The notes under the pieces were generated by a model. The model did no database searches. It had not been told where the DNA came from and was given only the letters and a program-made list of their open reading frames with translations. DNA of 64,000 bases from Mucilaginibacter rivuli (GTDB lineage: Bacteria > Bacteroidota > Bacteroidia > Sphingobacteriales > Sphingobacteriaceae), in NCBI RefSeq assembly GCF_019391655.1, contig NZ_JAHXPQ010000003.1, forward strand, positions 558,001 to 622,000. Reading direction: 5' to 3'. Shown here in pieces: positions 1 through 9,848 of this stretch. The translations under genes and the position numbers were made by a program. Numbering within the stretch: position 1 is the first letter of the stretch; each line of letters starts with the position of its first letter.

Positions 1-495
1 GCCCTGTGCGGTTACATTACCGTTTTTATCAACATCAACCCCCGGCAGTTTTTTCAGCATGTCCTCAACCGGCGCGCCATCCTGTACTTTGTAGGCGGCG
101 GCGTTAAACTCTAAGGTATCTTCTTTCATCTTCACCGGGATAACGCTTACAATATTTACCACATCAAGTTGTGTGCTGCTGTTTTTCAATAAGATAGTAC
201 CCAACGAGAACGAACCCGTTGCCGGGGCGCCTGCAAATGTTTTTTGATAAGTGGTATAACCGATACCCTTAATACGAATTGTAAAAACAGGTTGGCTAAG
301 GTTTTTAAAAATGAATATGCCATCCATACCTGTACTCATCGAGAGGCTGTCTTTGGCCGTTAACATGGTAACAGTAGCTCCCGGTACGGTAAGGCCGGTG
401 GTATCTTTAACCAACCCGTTTACGGTGTAGCCTTGCTGGGCAAAGCCCCGTTGTGCTGTAAAAAGCATTGCGATAATTAATAATTTTTTGAACAT
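1..495 (-). CDS. Outer membrane TonB-dependent receptor-type protein, N-terminal part
   Basis: Partial gene running off the left edge; 165 codons are visible, read on the minus strand from an ATG at 495. Residues 1-20 form a signal peptide ending in GFAQ. Residues about 22-110 look like a carboxypeptidase-regulatory-like beta-sandwich (VNGLVKDTTG, then GIFIFKNL and GYTTYQKTF), and the plug domain begins around 115 (EDTLEFNAAAYKV, then EDMLKKLPGVDVD). This is the usual N-terminal layout of Bacteroidota outer membrane beta-barrel proteins. The barrel and any substrate are outside the window, so the cargo is unknown. It diverges from the LytS/LytTR pair across a 268-bp gap holding repeated GACCATT motifs, which suggests control by that pair. 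Confidence 0.85.
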   Translation of the reverse strand, partial: MFKKLLIIAMLFTAQRGFAQQGYTVNGLVKDTTGLTVPGATVTMLTAKDSLSMSTGMDGIFIFKNLSQPVFTIRIKGIGYTTYQKTFAGAPATGSFSLGTILLKNSSTQLDVVNIVSVIPVKMKEDTLEFNAAAYKVQDGAPVEDMLKKLPGVDVDKNGNVTAQG

Positions 496-574
496 ATCCT
501 TTGGTGTTTGCGTGATCAATTGTTTTACTATGGCTCAAAGAAAAGGTGTATTTGCGGGCCTGAAAAACACGATA

Positions 575-688
575 GACCATTAGGAAGAAGTAATCGACCA
601 TTGAGCCAAAACGACAAAAAAAGGTTAAAAAAAAACTTACTATTCCCGCTATATCATGCCTCATCGGTTAAAACCGCCAAATGGTCGA
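575..688. promoter_or_regulatory. Possible LytTR-type operator: direct repeats and an inverted copy of GACCATT
   Basis: GACCATT occurs at 575-581 and 596-602, exactly 21 bp apart (two helical turns), and inverted as AATGGTC at 680-686. LytTR regulators bind pairs of short direct repeats with about this spacing. The site lies between the receptor gene and the LytS/LytTR operon. The caveat is that the word ATGGTCGATAG at 681-691 also occurs in the composite repeat at 42.4 kb, so these may be repeat-family words rather than an operator. Confidence 0.4.
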
Positions 689-763
689 TAGGGAATACGA
701 TTTTGACGATCAGGCAAATGATGATCGTTTTTGTATCTTTATCATTGTTGAAAAACACAGCTC

Positions 764-1846
764 ATGAAACTATTGAACAGGAATAACATATATATTTTAG
801 TACACGCTTTCTGCTGGCTTATTTTGGCATTGGGTGTGCTCTACTCGCATCCAAACAGCCCCGATATTACCATTACCAATGGCTTTTGGATAAGACAAAC
901 CGACCTGCTCATCATCCTGATGGGGGTATTTTACTTTAATTATTATGTGCTTATCCCAGGCCTGCTTATCCGCCGTAAGGTGATCATTTACATTTTGGTG
1001 GTGATAGCCTTATTAGTTGGCGTTACCTGCCTCAATAGCTTTATCAACAGCACATTTCATCTTAATCCTTTTGTGTTTAACCATCCACGCCCGGAGCATA
1101 ATGGCCCCGGCGGCCCGGGTGGCCACCGCGACCGCCACGGACCGTTTGGATTTGAAACCTATGTACCCGGCCTGAACCTGTTGATGATAGGATTGGGTAT
1201 CACCATCAGCTTTATACAAAAATGGCAGCAGGAGGTTAACCTGCGCCAGCAACTGGAACAGGAGAAAACAGCAACAGAATTAACACTGCTCAAAGCGCAG
1301 ATCAATCCGCATTTCTTTTTCAATACGTTGAATACTATTTATTCATACACGCTGTCGGATGGAGATATTGCGCGCACGGCCATTACCAACCTGTCAAAAA
1401 TGATGCGTTATGTGCTATATGATGCTGCAGGTTTACAAACGCCTTTAAACAAAGAGATAGCTTTTATTAAAGAATATGTAGAACTGATGAAACTGCGCAT
1501 AAGTGCTAAAACTACCGTATTGCTGCAGGTGCAGGAAGGCATGGGCAACGCTATGATAGCACCAATGCTGTTTTTACCTTTTGTAGAAAATGCTTTTAAA
1601 CACGGCGTAAGCGGTGTTACCGAAGGGCAGATCAGCATCTGGATAATACATACTGCCGACAAAGTTGAGCTGATTGTGAGAAACACCGTTTACGAAACCC
1701 GCCGCGAAAGCGAAGACGACAGCAATGGTATTGGCATACTAAACACCACCCGCAGGCTCGACTTGTTATACCCCGAAAAATATACCCTTACTGCCGGCCT
1801 TGTTGCCAACTCGGAATACGAGGTTAAACTAAAACTAACGTTATGA
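764..1846 (+). CDS. LytS/YehU-type sensor histidine kinase
   Basis: 360 aa. Four hydrophobic segments are visible (about 8-27, 46-68, 73-95, 134-153), followed by a short coiled linker and the His_kinase domain of the LytS/YehU type. The phospho-acceptor is His183 in the motif QINPHFFFNTLN. The ATP-binding part follows, with FVENAFKHGV as N-box and NGIGILNTTRRL as G-box. It senses an unknown signal and should phosphorylate the LytTR regulator whose ATG overlaps its stop codon (ATGA at 1843). The loop between TM3 and TM4 (residues 107-125) is unusually rich in His, Gly and Pro. The start is the ATG at 764; an overlapping upstream frame at 508 is not convincing. Confidence 0.93.
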   Translation: MKLLNRNNIYILVHAFCWLILALGVLYSHPNSPDITITNGFWIRQTDLLIILMGVFYFNYYVLIPGLLIRRKVIIYILVVIALLVGVTCLNSFINSTFHLNPFVFNHPRPEHNGPGGPGGHRDRHGPFGFETYVPGLNLLMIGLGITISFIQKWQQEVNLRQQLEQEKTATELTLLKAQINPHFFFNTLNTIYSYTLSDGDIARTAITNLSKMMRYVLYDAAGLQTPLNKEIAFIKEYVELMKLRISAKTTVLLQVQEGMGNAMIAPMLFLPFVENAFKHGVSGVTEGQISIWIIHTADKVELIVRNTVYETRRESEDDSNGIGILNTTRRLDLLYPEKYTLTAGLVANSEYEVKLKLTL

Positions 1847-2583
1847 TATTAACCTGCATAGCTATTGATGATGAACCACCTGCGCTGGAACTATTGCGCA
1901 GGTTTATACAACAAACGCCCTTTTTAAAGCTTGTGGGTAGTTTCTCCAACGCTATTGAGAGTTTGCGCTTTATCAGCGAAAACGAAGTTGACCTCATATT
2001 TTCGGATATACAAATGCCCGACCTGAGCGGAATTGAGCTGGCACGTATCCTTTCGGGGAGAAATATGGGTAAGGCACCATCTATTATTTTTACTACCGCA
2101 TTTGACCAGTTTGCTTTAGAGGGCTACAAACTTGATGTGATAGATTACCTGCTAAAGCCTTTTGGCTACGAGGACTTTTTGAGGGGTGCGAATAAAGCCC
2201 TCAATCTTTCTTCGCGCAAAGCAACGATAACAACACAGGCCGAACCTGTTGCTGTAAAGGAAGACGAATACATTTACCTGAAAGTAGAGTTTCAAACGGT
2301 AAAAATAGCTTGCGCGGATATTACCTATGTTGAAGGTTTGAAGGATTATGCCAAACTGTACCTGATCAATCCCGAAAGAACCACCCTATCGCTCATTACG
2401 TTAAAGGCGCTCGAAGAAAAGTTACCCAAAAGTAAGTTTATGCGTATCCATAAATCAACCATCGTATCGTTGGATAAAATAACCGCTGTAACCAAAAACG
2501 CGGTTTATATTGGCAAAACGATGTTCCCGGTATCAGATCAGTACAAAGATGAGTTTGCAGGTTTTGCTGAGCGTTGGCGGTAA
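1843..2583 (+). CDS. LytTR-family response regulator
   Basis: 246 aa. The receiver domain (about 3-120) has acidic residues Asp9 and Asp10, phospho-acceptor Asp55 in FSDIQMPD, a conserved Thr in IIFTTAF and Lys in LLKPFGYE. The LytTR DNA-binding domain (about 145-245) contains YIYLKVEFQ, ITYVEGLKDYAKLY and FMRIHKSTIVSLD, all typical. It is translationally coupled to the upstream LytS-type kinase. Likely targets are its own operon and the divergent receptor gene, since short repeats lie between them. Confidence 0.95.
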   Translation: MILTCIAIDDEPPALELLRRFIQQTPFLKLVGSFSNAIESLRFISENEVDLIFSDIQMPDLSGIELARILSGRNMGKAPSIIFTTAFDQFALEGYKLDVIDYLLKPFGYEDFLRGANKALNLSSRKATITTQAEPVAVKEDEYIYLKVEFQTVKIACADITYVEGLKDYAKLYLINPERTTLSLITLKALEEKLPKSKFMRIHKSTIVSLDKITAVTKNAVYIGKTMFPVSDQYKDEFAGFAERWR

Positions 2584-2594
2584 TAACACTTATA

Positions 2595-3845
2595 CTAATT
2601 AACCACCTGCGCAATTTCACTTGCCGGTAACGTAAACTTAAACGTTGTACCAACATCAACAGTACTGTCAACAACAATGGTACCGCCATGCTGGGTAACA
2701 AAATCGCTCACGAGTAACAAGCCGAGGCCACTCCCCTGCTCATTATTTGTGCCTGTAACAGATCTGTTATTTTCTCTGTTAAACAGGTTGTCGCGCACTT
2801 CGTTACTCATCCCTATACCCGAATCTTCAATATATACACACACCATATCATCTTCGTGTTTTGCATTGATGATAACACTGCCACCATTAGGGGTATATTT
2901 TATGGCATTTGTAACCAAATTTTGAACTATAGACCGCAGCATTAATGAATCTGCCTTAACACATAGGTTTTCAAATATCTTATTTTTTAGTTTTATGTTC
3001 TTTTCTACCGCATTTTGCTTTAGCAGTTCCAATGCAGCTTCAACGCCATCAATCAGCCGGATACTTTCGGGATTAAAACTTACTTTCTGGCTCTGTTTTT
3101 TAGCCCAGTCAATTAACTCATTCAATTGGTCGAGCAATTTGTTTGATGTACGATGAATGATATTAGATAGCTGCTTAACCTGGCCCGCGCTTAGCTTATC
3201 CGGGGCTTCATTCAATTTTTTGGATGAAGCCAATAATGCCGTGAGCGGATTCCGCAGGTCATGCGATATCACGGATAAAAACTTATCTTTTGATAAATTA
3301 AGTGCCTGTAACTCTCCGTTAAGGGTTTCCAATTCTGTAGTGCGCGCCAAAACACGTTGCTCCAGTTCCTGGTTAAGTTTCATCAGGTCCTGGTTAATTA
3401 CCTGCAGCTTTTCTTCCTGTTTTCTTAATAACAGGTTCTTTTTATGCAACTCGGCAAATACAGCTACTTTAGATCGCAGCACATCGGGGTTAAATGGTTT
3501 TCTAATAAAATCCACCGCCCCGGTTTGGTAACCTTTAAACATGGCAGCTTCTTCATAATCGTGAGCTGTGATAAAAATAATAGGGATATGCTTGAGCCTG
3601 TCGCGCTCATAGATCAGTTCGGCAGTTTCATAGCCGTCCATTATGGGCATTTTCACATCCAGCAATATCAGCGAGAAATCCTCCTCTTTCAACAATATTC
3701 TAAGCGCCTCCCGGCCCGAGTTTGCCCTGAAGAAAAGATAATTCCCTTTCTCCAAAGCAACCTCCATCGATAATAAGTTATTCTCATTATCATCAACCAA
3801 CAGCAGCTTTACAGGTATACCGCCCGTTGCTCTTTTATTTACCAT
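2595..3845 (-). CDS. Hybrid response regulator-histidine kinase (REC-HisKA-HATPase)
   Basis: 416 aa, no membrane segment, so cytoplasmic. Order: receiver domain (about 12-130; phospho-acceptor Asp63 in LLDVKMPIMDG, Lys in FIRKPFNP), coiled coil (about 135-185), HisKA with His195 in SVISHDLRNPL, and HATPase_c (NLVTNAIKYT, VYIEDSGIGM, GSGLGLLLV). Having the receiver N-terminal suggests the kinase is driven by phosphotransfer from another kinase. It starts 2 nt after the stop of the giant HAMP hybrid kinase, so the two are almost certainly one operon and probably one relay. Confidence 0.93.
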   Translation of the reverse strand: MVNKRATGGIPVKLLLVDDNENNLLSMEVALEKGNYLFFRANSGREALRILLKEEDFSLILLDVKMPIMDGYETAELIYERDRLKHIPIIFITAHDYEEAAMFKGYQTGAVDFIRKPFNPDVLRSKVAVFAELHKKNLLLRKQEEKLQVINQDLMKLNQELEQRVLARTTELETLNGELQALNLSKDKFLSVISHDLRNPLTALLASSKKLNEAPDKLSAGQVKQLSNIIHRTSNKLLDQLNELIDWAKKQSQKVSFNPESIRLIDGVEAALELLKQNAVEKNIKLKNKIFENLCVKADSLMLRSIVQNLVTNAIKYTPNGGSVIINAKHEDDMVCVYIEDSGIGMSNEVRDNLFNRENNRSVTGTNNEQGSGLGLLLVSDFVTQHGGTIVVDSTVDVGTTFKFTLPASEIAQVVN

Positions 3846-3847
3846 TT

Positions 3848-6800
3848 CTACTTAATTAGCCATACCCGCATTAACGATAACAACTGATCTGTTTTAACAG
3901 GCTTAGTGATATAATCTGACGCGCCTGATGAAATACATTTCTGCCTGTCGCCAATCATCGCCTTGGCTGTTACGGCTATAATAGGCAAATTTTTGTGGCG
4001 CGGTTCTTTACGTATCATTTGTATGGTTTCGTAACCATCCATTTCGGGCATCATAATATCCATCAATACAATATCAATCTTTTTATCGTTATTTAATATC
4101 TCCAATGCTTCCCTGCCACTTTCGGCTGTTATCACATCTATGTTCGAGCGCTCAAAAACTGCGGTCAGCGCAAACAGGTTACGTACGTCATCATCAACTA
4201 CCAATACCTTTTTAGCATCCAACACATCGGTAGTTATCCTGGTATTGTCAATCATTTTAAGCTTGCTTTCGCTAATGTATTTCTTATCGATGTGCAACAA
4301 TACCAGTATCTCTTCGAGCAGATGAATGTGCGAATCGGGCGTTTTGGTAATGATCTTATGGTTCAGTCGTTTCAGTTGTATCAACTCATCCTGCGTAAAA
4401 TCGCGTGCTGAATGTAATATCATGGTGGTTTGTTGCTGCTTTAACAGGTTGATCCTGTTGATGAGGTCGAGACCATTGGCATCGGGCAGCACAAAATCCA
4501 GTATAATACAATCGAACATTTCTTTCTTCAATACCGATAGTGCCTTTTTAGCCGTTGTAGCACCAAAAACTTCAACCTTATCGCTCGATAGCAGTTCGGA
4601 TAAACGTTGCAGTTCATTTTCGTTATCTTCTATTACCAGCACACGCTTTTTAGCATGATCATGAAACTGAACAATACCGCTTATCAACTCATCAAGCGAA
4701 GTATTGGATAGAGGTTTAAGACTAAATGATTTTGCACCAAACTTGAGCGCCATTATCTTGTTGTCTTCGCCCGATATTACATGTATAGGTATATGGCGCA
4801 GGTTGATATCGGTTTTTAACAGTTTCAGTATTTTCCACCCATTTGATTCAGGCATATTTACATCGAGTGTAATTGCTATCGGGTTGTATTTAATAATACT
4901 GTCGAATATTTCGAGATAGCTTATCGCTACGACAACCTTCACATCAAAATCATGCGCCTTATCAATTAATATCTTGGTAAAACGTATATCATCCTCTACC
5001 ACCAGCAATACTTTGTCTTCGGCAACAATATTGTGGCGGTCGTCATCAATCACCAGTTCGGCGGTGTCTATCAGGTTAGCGCGCAGATGCTGTACAGGGT
5101 AGTTTTCCTTAACTTTTACCGGTATAGATTTCTCTTCTTTATATTTTAATGGCAGGTACAGTGTAAACGTACTACCCTTACCTAACTCGCTGCCTACAGT
5201 AATGGTACCACCCAATAACTCGGCGAAACCCTTACTGATGGACAAGCCTAAGCCGGTACCACCGTATTTACGGCTTGTTGAACCTTCTGCCTGCTGGAAT
5301 GCTTCGAATATGATACCCTGGGTGTTTTTGGAGATACCTATACCCGAATCTTCTATAGAAAACGCGATAACGGATTCATTATCGCTAAGCGGGTTCTCCT
5401 GGCCAGGGGCCGGTTTGAATATGCTTAATTTAACACGACCTTTCTCTGTAAATTTAAAGGCATTGGAAAGCAGGTTTTTCAGGATCTGATTTAAACGCTG
5501 CATATCCGTTTCCATCAACTCAGGCAAACCATCCTGTATCTCGATCTCAAATTTAAGGTTCTTGGCTTCGGATATTGGCTTGAAGGTAGACTCTGCAAAG
5601 CCCGTGATCTCTTTAAAACTAACCGGCATTACATCAGCCGCGATAACGCCCGACTCGATCTTAGAAAGGTCGAGAATATCGTTGATCAGCTGGATCAAAT
5701 CATCACCGCAAGAGTGGATGGTTTTGGCAAACATCCGTTGTTTCTCCGTAAGGTTACCTTCCGGATTCTCAAACAGTTGCTGTGCCAATATGAGCAAACT
5801 ATTTAACGGTGTACGCAACTCGTGCGACATGTTGGCCAAGAACTCTGATTTGTATTTGGAGGTAAGCGTTAACTGTTCAGCTTTTTCTTCCAAAGAGCGG
5901 CCCTTATCATGCAGCTCATCATTCGCGCGCCTTAACTCTTCCTGCTGAGCTGAAAGCTCACCCGCCAGCGATTGTGATTGCGATAGCAATTCCTCGGTAC
6001 GTGTATTGGTTTCGATGTTGTTGAGTACGATACCGATACTTTCCGTTAACTGATCCAAAAAGTCGATGTGGGTATCGCTAAAGTTTTCGAAAGATGCCAA
6101 CTCGATTACCGCTTTTACGTTGTTCTCAAAAAGTACGGGTAATATTACCAGGTCAACCGGTGCCGCGCTGCCAATACCCGAACTGATCTGCAGGTATTCG
6201 CCCGGTACGTTAGATAGCCTGATGCGTTCTTTATCAGTAGCACATTGGCCTACCAGACCTTCGCTTAATGAAAATTCCTGGTCTATCAGCTTACGACTCT
6301 TTTGCGCGTAACCTGCAAATAGTTTCAGTTTTGGTTCATCAGCAAGCTCAGGCTGTTCTAATATATAGAACGCGCCGTAACGGGCATTCACCAGCTCTGC
6401 AAGTTCTGATAGTACTTTGTTTGCCACCGCGTTCCTGTCGCGCTGGCCCTGCAGCATCTGCGCGAATTTGGCTAAGTTGGATTTCAGCCAATCCTGCTCA
6501 TGGTTACGCAAGGTTGTGCCTTTCAGGTTAGCGATCATCTGGTTAATGGTATCTTTCAAGGCCTCCAACTCGCCCTTCGCATCCACACGGATGGTTCGGG
6601 TTAAGTCACCTTTGGTTACAGCCGATGCCACTTCGGAAATAGAACGTACCTGTACCGTTAAGTTTTGTGCCAACTGGTTCACGTTCTCGGTCAAATCCTT
6701 CCAGGTACCCGATGCGCCCGGTACACTGGCCTGGCCACCCAAACGGCCCTGCACACCCACCTCACGCGCCACCGTGGTTACCTCATCGGCAAATACGGCA

Positions 6801-9499
6801 AGAGTATCAATCATTTCGTTAATGGTATCCGTCAACTGCGCCACCTCACCTAAAGCGTTAATGGATAAGCGTTGTTTCAGGTTTCCTTTCGCGATACCGG
6901 TTGCTACCTTGGCTATACCACGTATTTGCCCGGTTAAGTTGGATGCCATCTGGTTTACCGAGTCGGTCAAATCCTTCCAGGTACCACCCACACCTTTCAC
7001 GTGCGCCTGGCCACCCAGTTTACCTTCTGTACCTACCTCACGCGCCACACGCGTTACTTCGGATGCGAAGGAGTTGAGCTGATCTACCATGGTATTGATG
7101 GTATTTTTTAGATCCATGATCTCGCCCTTTACGTCGATGATTACCGTTTTGGATAAGTCGCCACTCGCTACGGCTTTGGTCACCTCGGCAATGTTACGTA
7201 CCTGCGATGTTAAGTTGGACGACATCTGGTTCACCGAATCCGTTAAATCCTTCCAGGTACCCGCAACACCCGGCACAAAGGCCTGGCCACCGAGGTTACC
7301 ATCGGTACCCACCTCACGGGCCACACGCGTTACTTCGGATGCGAAACCGCGCAGCTGATCCACCATCGTATTAATGGTTTCTTTCAATTGTAGGATCTCA
7401 CCCCGTACGTCAACCGTAATCTTTTTGGACAAGTCACCATTCGCTATCGCGATAGATACATCCGCTATATTTCTTAATTGGGCCGTTAAGTTACCGGCCA
7501 TTTTATTTACCGAATCCGTTAAATCCTTCCATGTACCATCCACACCCGGCACATTGGCCTGGCCGCCAAGCTGCCCTTCGGAGCCCACCTCACGAGCCAC
7601 ACGCGTTACTTCAGATGCGAAACCGCGGAGCTGATCCACCATCGTATTAATGGTATCTTTTAGTTCCAACAACTCGCCTTTGGCATTTACCGTGATCTTA
7701 CGGGATAAATCGCCCTTTGCCACCGCTGTTGTTACCTCGGCAATGTTACGTACCTGCGAGGTTAAGTTATCGGCCATTTTATTTACCGAATCTGTTAAAT
7801 CCTTCCAGGTGCCACCTACACCCGGTACGTTGGCCTGACCACCTAATTGCCCCTCAGAACCTACCTCACGCGCCACACGCGTTACTTCGGAACCGAACGA
7901 GTTGAGCTGATCCACCATCGTGTTAATGGTAATCTTCAACTCGAGCATTTCTCCCTGTACGTCAACCGTGATCTTTTTGGATAAATCACCTTTTGCCACC
8001 GCCGTAGTTACTTCGGCTATATTACGCACCTGGCCGGTTAAGTTACCCGCCATCTGGTTTACCGAATCCGTTAAATCCTTCCATGTACCACCTACACCCG
8101 GCACATTCGCCTGCCCACCTAATTGACCTTCGGAACCCACCTCACGTGCCACACGCGTTACTTCGGATGAGAACGAGTTGAGCTGATCCACCATCGTATT
8201 AATGGTATTCTTTAACTCCAACAACTCGCCTTTCGCGTCCACCGTGATCTTTCGGGATAAATCTCCCTTCGCCACTGCCGTGGTTACACCCGCAATGTTA
8301 CGCACCTGGTCGGTAAGGTTACTACCCATCTGGTTCACCGAATCAGTCAGGTCCTTCCATACACCACCTACTCCCTTTACACGTGCCTGACCTCCCAGCT
8401 TACCTTCGGTACCTACTTCGAGCGCCACACGCGTTACTTCGGACGCGAAGGAGTTGAGCTGATCCACCATCGTATTGATGGTTTTCTTCAACTCGAGCAT
8501 CTCCCCTTTTACGTCAACCGTAATCTTTTTGGATAAATCACCATTTGCTACCGCTGTTGTTACACCCGCTATATTACGTACCTGCGAGGTTAAGTTACCC
8601 GCCATACGGTTTACCGAATCCGTTAAATCCTTCCATGTACCCGCAACGCCCGGCACCTTCGCCTGGCCGCCGAGTTTACCCTCGGTGCCCACTTCGAGCG
8701 CCACACGCGTTACTTCGGACGAGAACGAGTTGAGCTGATCCACCATTGTATTGATGGTATTCTTCAGCTCCAATATCTCACCTTTCGCTTCCACCGTGAT
8801 CTTCCGGGAAAGGTCACCCTTCGCCACCGCCGTTGTTACCGCCGCTACGTTACGCACCTGGGCCGTTAAGTTACCGGCCATCTGGTTCACCGAATCGGTC
8901 AACTCGGCCCAAACACCTGCTACACCTTTAATTTTTGCTTGCTCACCCAGTTTACCTTCCGAGCCTACCTGCCGCGCTACCCGGGTTACCTCCATCGAGA
9001 AAAGCTGCAGTTTGGAAAGCATTTGGTTGGATTCCTTCGCGATACGCAAAAACTCACCTTTTAAAGGGTGTCCTTTTATCTCTAAGGGGATATGTTTTGA
9101 CAAATCGCCATTGGCAACCGAGTTGATCATACCCGCGATCTCGAGGGTTGGCGAAGTCAAATCTTCTATCAGGTTATTTAAGGAAGCAACGCCCCCGGCC
9201 CATTCGCCTTTGGCATCGGGCATTTCAATACGTTTAGAGAGGTTACCTTTTTTACCGATGGTAATCTCGGCTGATGATATTTCGGCAACCAGGCGCTGGT
9301 TCATTTCGATAATATCATTTAATACCTCACAAATACGGCCATTTATTCCTGCTTGCGTAACAGGCATACGAACATCAAGCTTTCCGTTTTTAACCAGCGA
9401 AAGTACTTTTAGTAATTCTTTAGTATCGAGCGACTCTTGGCTGTCGATATCAAAATCGGGCTTTTTTTTAATGGCATTATCAAGTAAATCCTGTTCCAT
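3848..9499 (-). CDS. Giant soluble hybrid histidine kinase: multi-HAMP, GAF, HisKA, HATPase, three receivers
   Basis: 1883 aa with no signal peptide or membrane segment. Residues 1-168 hold degenerate HAMP-like units. Residues 169-996 are nine copies of a 92-residue HAMP-type unit (consensus pieces [43 protein letters not shown]). A GAF domain follows (about 1015-1170), a coiled coil, HisKA ([15 protein letters not shown]), HATPase_c ([32 protein letters not shown]) and three receiver domains with acceptor Asp in TLDVNMP, ILDFVLP and LMDIMMP. The architecture recalls fungal group III (Nik1/Os-1) osmosensing kinases, which also have serial HAMP units and no membrane anchor. The input signal is unknown. 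It forms an operon with the smaller hybrid kinase downstream. Confidence 0.95.
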   Translation of the reverse strand: MEQDLLDNAIKKKPDFDIDSQESLDTKELLKVLSLVKNGKLDVRMPVTQAGINGRICEVLNDIIEMNQRLVAEISSAEITIGKKGNLSKRIEMPDAKGEWAGGVASLNNLIEDLTSPTLEIAGMINSVANGDLSKHIPLEIKGHPLKGEFLRIAKESNQMLSKLQLFSMEVTRVARQVGSEGKLGEQAKIKGVAGVWAELTDSVNQMAGNLTAQVRNVAAVTTAVAKGDLSRKITVEAKGEILELKNTINTMVDQLNSFSSEVTRVALEVGTEGKLGGQAKVPGVAGTWKDLTDSVNRMAGNLTSQVRNIAGVTTAVANGDLSKKITVDVKGEMLELKKTINTMVDQLNSFASEVTRVALEVGTEGKLGGQARVKGVGGVWKDLTDSVNQMGSNLTDQVRNIAGVTTAVAKGDLSRKITVDAKGELLELKNTINTMVDQLNSFSSEVTRVAREVGSEGQLGGQANVPGVGGTWKDLTDSVNQMAGNLTGQVRNIAEVTTAVAKGDLSKKITVDVQGEMLELKITINTMVDQLNSFGSEVTRVAREVGSEGQLGGQANVPGVGGTWKDLTDSVNKMADNLTSQVRNIAEVTTAVAKGDLSRKITVNAKGELLELKDTINTMVDQLRGFASEVTRVAREVGSEGQLGGQANVPGVDGTWKDLTDSVNKMAGNLTAQLRNIADVSIAIANGDLSKKITVDVRGEILQLKETINTMVDQLRGFASEVTRVAREVGTDGNLGGQAFVPGVAGTWKDLTDSVNQMSSNLTSQVRNIAEVTKAVASGDLSKTVIIDVKGEIMDLKNTINTMVDQLNSFASEVTRVAREVGTEGKLGGQAHVKGVGGTWKDLTDSVNQMASNLTGQIRGIAKVATGIAKGNLKQRLSINALGEVAQLTDTINEMIDTLAVFADEVTTVAREVGVQGRLGGQASVPGASGTWKDLTENVNQLAQNLTVQVRSISEVASAVTKGDLTRTIRVDAKGELEALKDTINQMIANLKGTTLRNHEQDWLKSNLAKFAQMLQGQRDRNAVANKVLSELAELVNARYGAFYILEQPELADEPKLKLFAGYAQKSRKLIDQEFSLSEGLVGQCATDKERIRLSNVPGEYLQISSGIGSAAPVDLVILPVLFENNVKAVIELASFENFSDTHIDFLDQLTESIGIVLNNIETNTRTEELLSQSQSLAGELSAQQEELRRANDELHDKGRSLEEKAEQLTLTSKYKSEFLANMSHELRTPLNSLLILAQQLFENPEGNLTEKQRMFAKTIHSCGDDLIQLINDILDLSKIESGVIAADVMPVSFKEITGFAESTFKPISEAKNLKFEIEIQDGLPELMETDMQRLNQILKNLLSNAFKFTEKGRVKLSIFKPAPGQENPLSDNESVIAFSIEDSGIGISKNTQGIIFEAFQQAEGSTSRKYGGTGLGLSISKGFAELLGGTITVGSELGKGSTFTLYLPLKYKEEKSIPVKVKENYPVQHLRANLIDTAELVIDDDRHNIVAEDKVLLVVEDDIRFTKILIDKAHDFDVKVVVAISYLEIFDSIIKYNPIAITLDVNMPESNGWKILKLLKTDINLRHIPIHVISGEDNKIMALKFGAKSFSLKPLSNTSLDELISGIVQFHDHAKKRVLVIEDNENELQRLSELLSSDKVEVFGATTAKKALSVLKKEMFDCIILDFVLPDANGLDLINRINLLKQQQTTMILHSARDFTQDELIQLKRLNHKIITKTPDSHIHLLEEILVLLHIDKKYISESKLKMIDNTRITTDVLDAKKVLVVDDDVRNLFALTAVFERSNIDVITAESGREALEILNNDKKIDIVLMDIMMPEMDGYETIQMIRKEPRHKNLPIIAVTAKAMIGDRQKCISSGASDYITKPVKTDQLLSLMRVWLIK
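6512..8995 (-). repeat. Nine tandem 276-bp repeats encoding HAMP-like units
   Basis: The coding repeats in the giant kinase are regular at 92 codons (276 bp): unit starts fall at residues 169, 261, 353, 445, 537, 629, 721, 813 and 905. The middle units are almost identical, the last two (from residue 813) more diverged. Similarity is also high at DNA level, shown by antisense open frames recurring every 276 bp. Confidence 0.95.
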
Positions 9500-9848
9500 G
9501 GTTTAGCGGTTAGGTATCAAAAATTGTGATAATATTAATATAACGCCTTGCGGCGCTGCAAATCAGACTAATTGTAAATAGCATTAAATACCTAATATTG
9601 TATTTGTCGGGAATACGCACTAAAAACATTAAAACAATGTTTTTATAAATAGGTTTTAACGAATTTATTTTTTTTAAGTTTTGTTTTGGATAGTATATAT
9701 GCGGATCGTGCGCATTAGGGATGGATTTCAGGGCTTACAATTTCCCTTAGTGAAACGGTAGAGCATTATAAATCCAAAGAAGAAAATCTCATTCATAACA
9801 AAAAAGGCGATGAGTTGTCATCGCCTTTAATCATTAGTCCTTGATATA
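9500..9848. other. Intergenic region upstream of the giant kinase
   Basis: 349 bp, AT-rich. Apart from the terminator at 9797-9828 I see no gene. The part next to 9500 must hold the promoter of the minus-strand kinase operon, but no clear TAnnTTTG element was recognised. Confidence 0.5.
9797..9828 (-). terminator. Rho-independent terminator of the pectate lyase gene
   Basis: An 11-bp perfect stem (AAAGGCGATGA at 9803-9813 with TCATCGCCTTT at 9818-9828) and a 4-nt loop. On the minus strand it is followed by a T run, just after the stop at 9849. Confidence 0.85.

Noticed and set aside
508..786. 92-codon plus-strand frame before the LytS gene
   Set aside because: It overlaps the divergent regulatory region and the LytS start and matches no family; low-complexity sequence.
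6417..9506. Series of plus-strand open frames (up to 251 aa) opposite the giant kinase
   Set aside because: They recur every 276 bp as the antisense of the HAMP-like repeats and have no family features; shadows of the real minus-strand gene.
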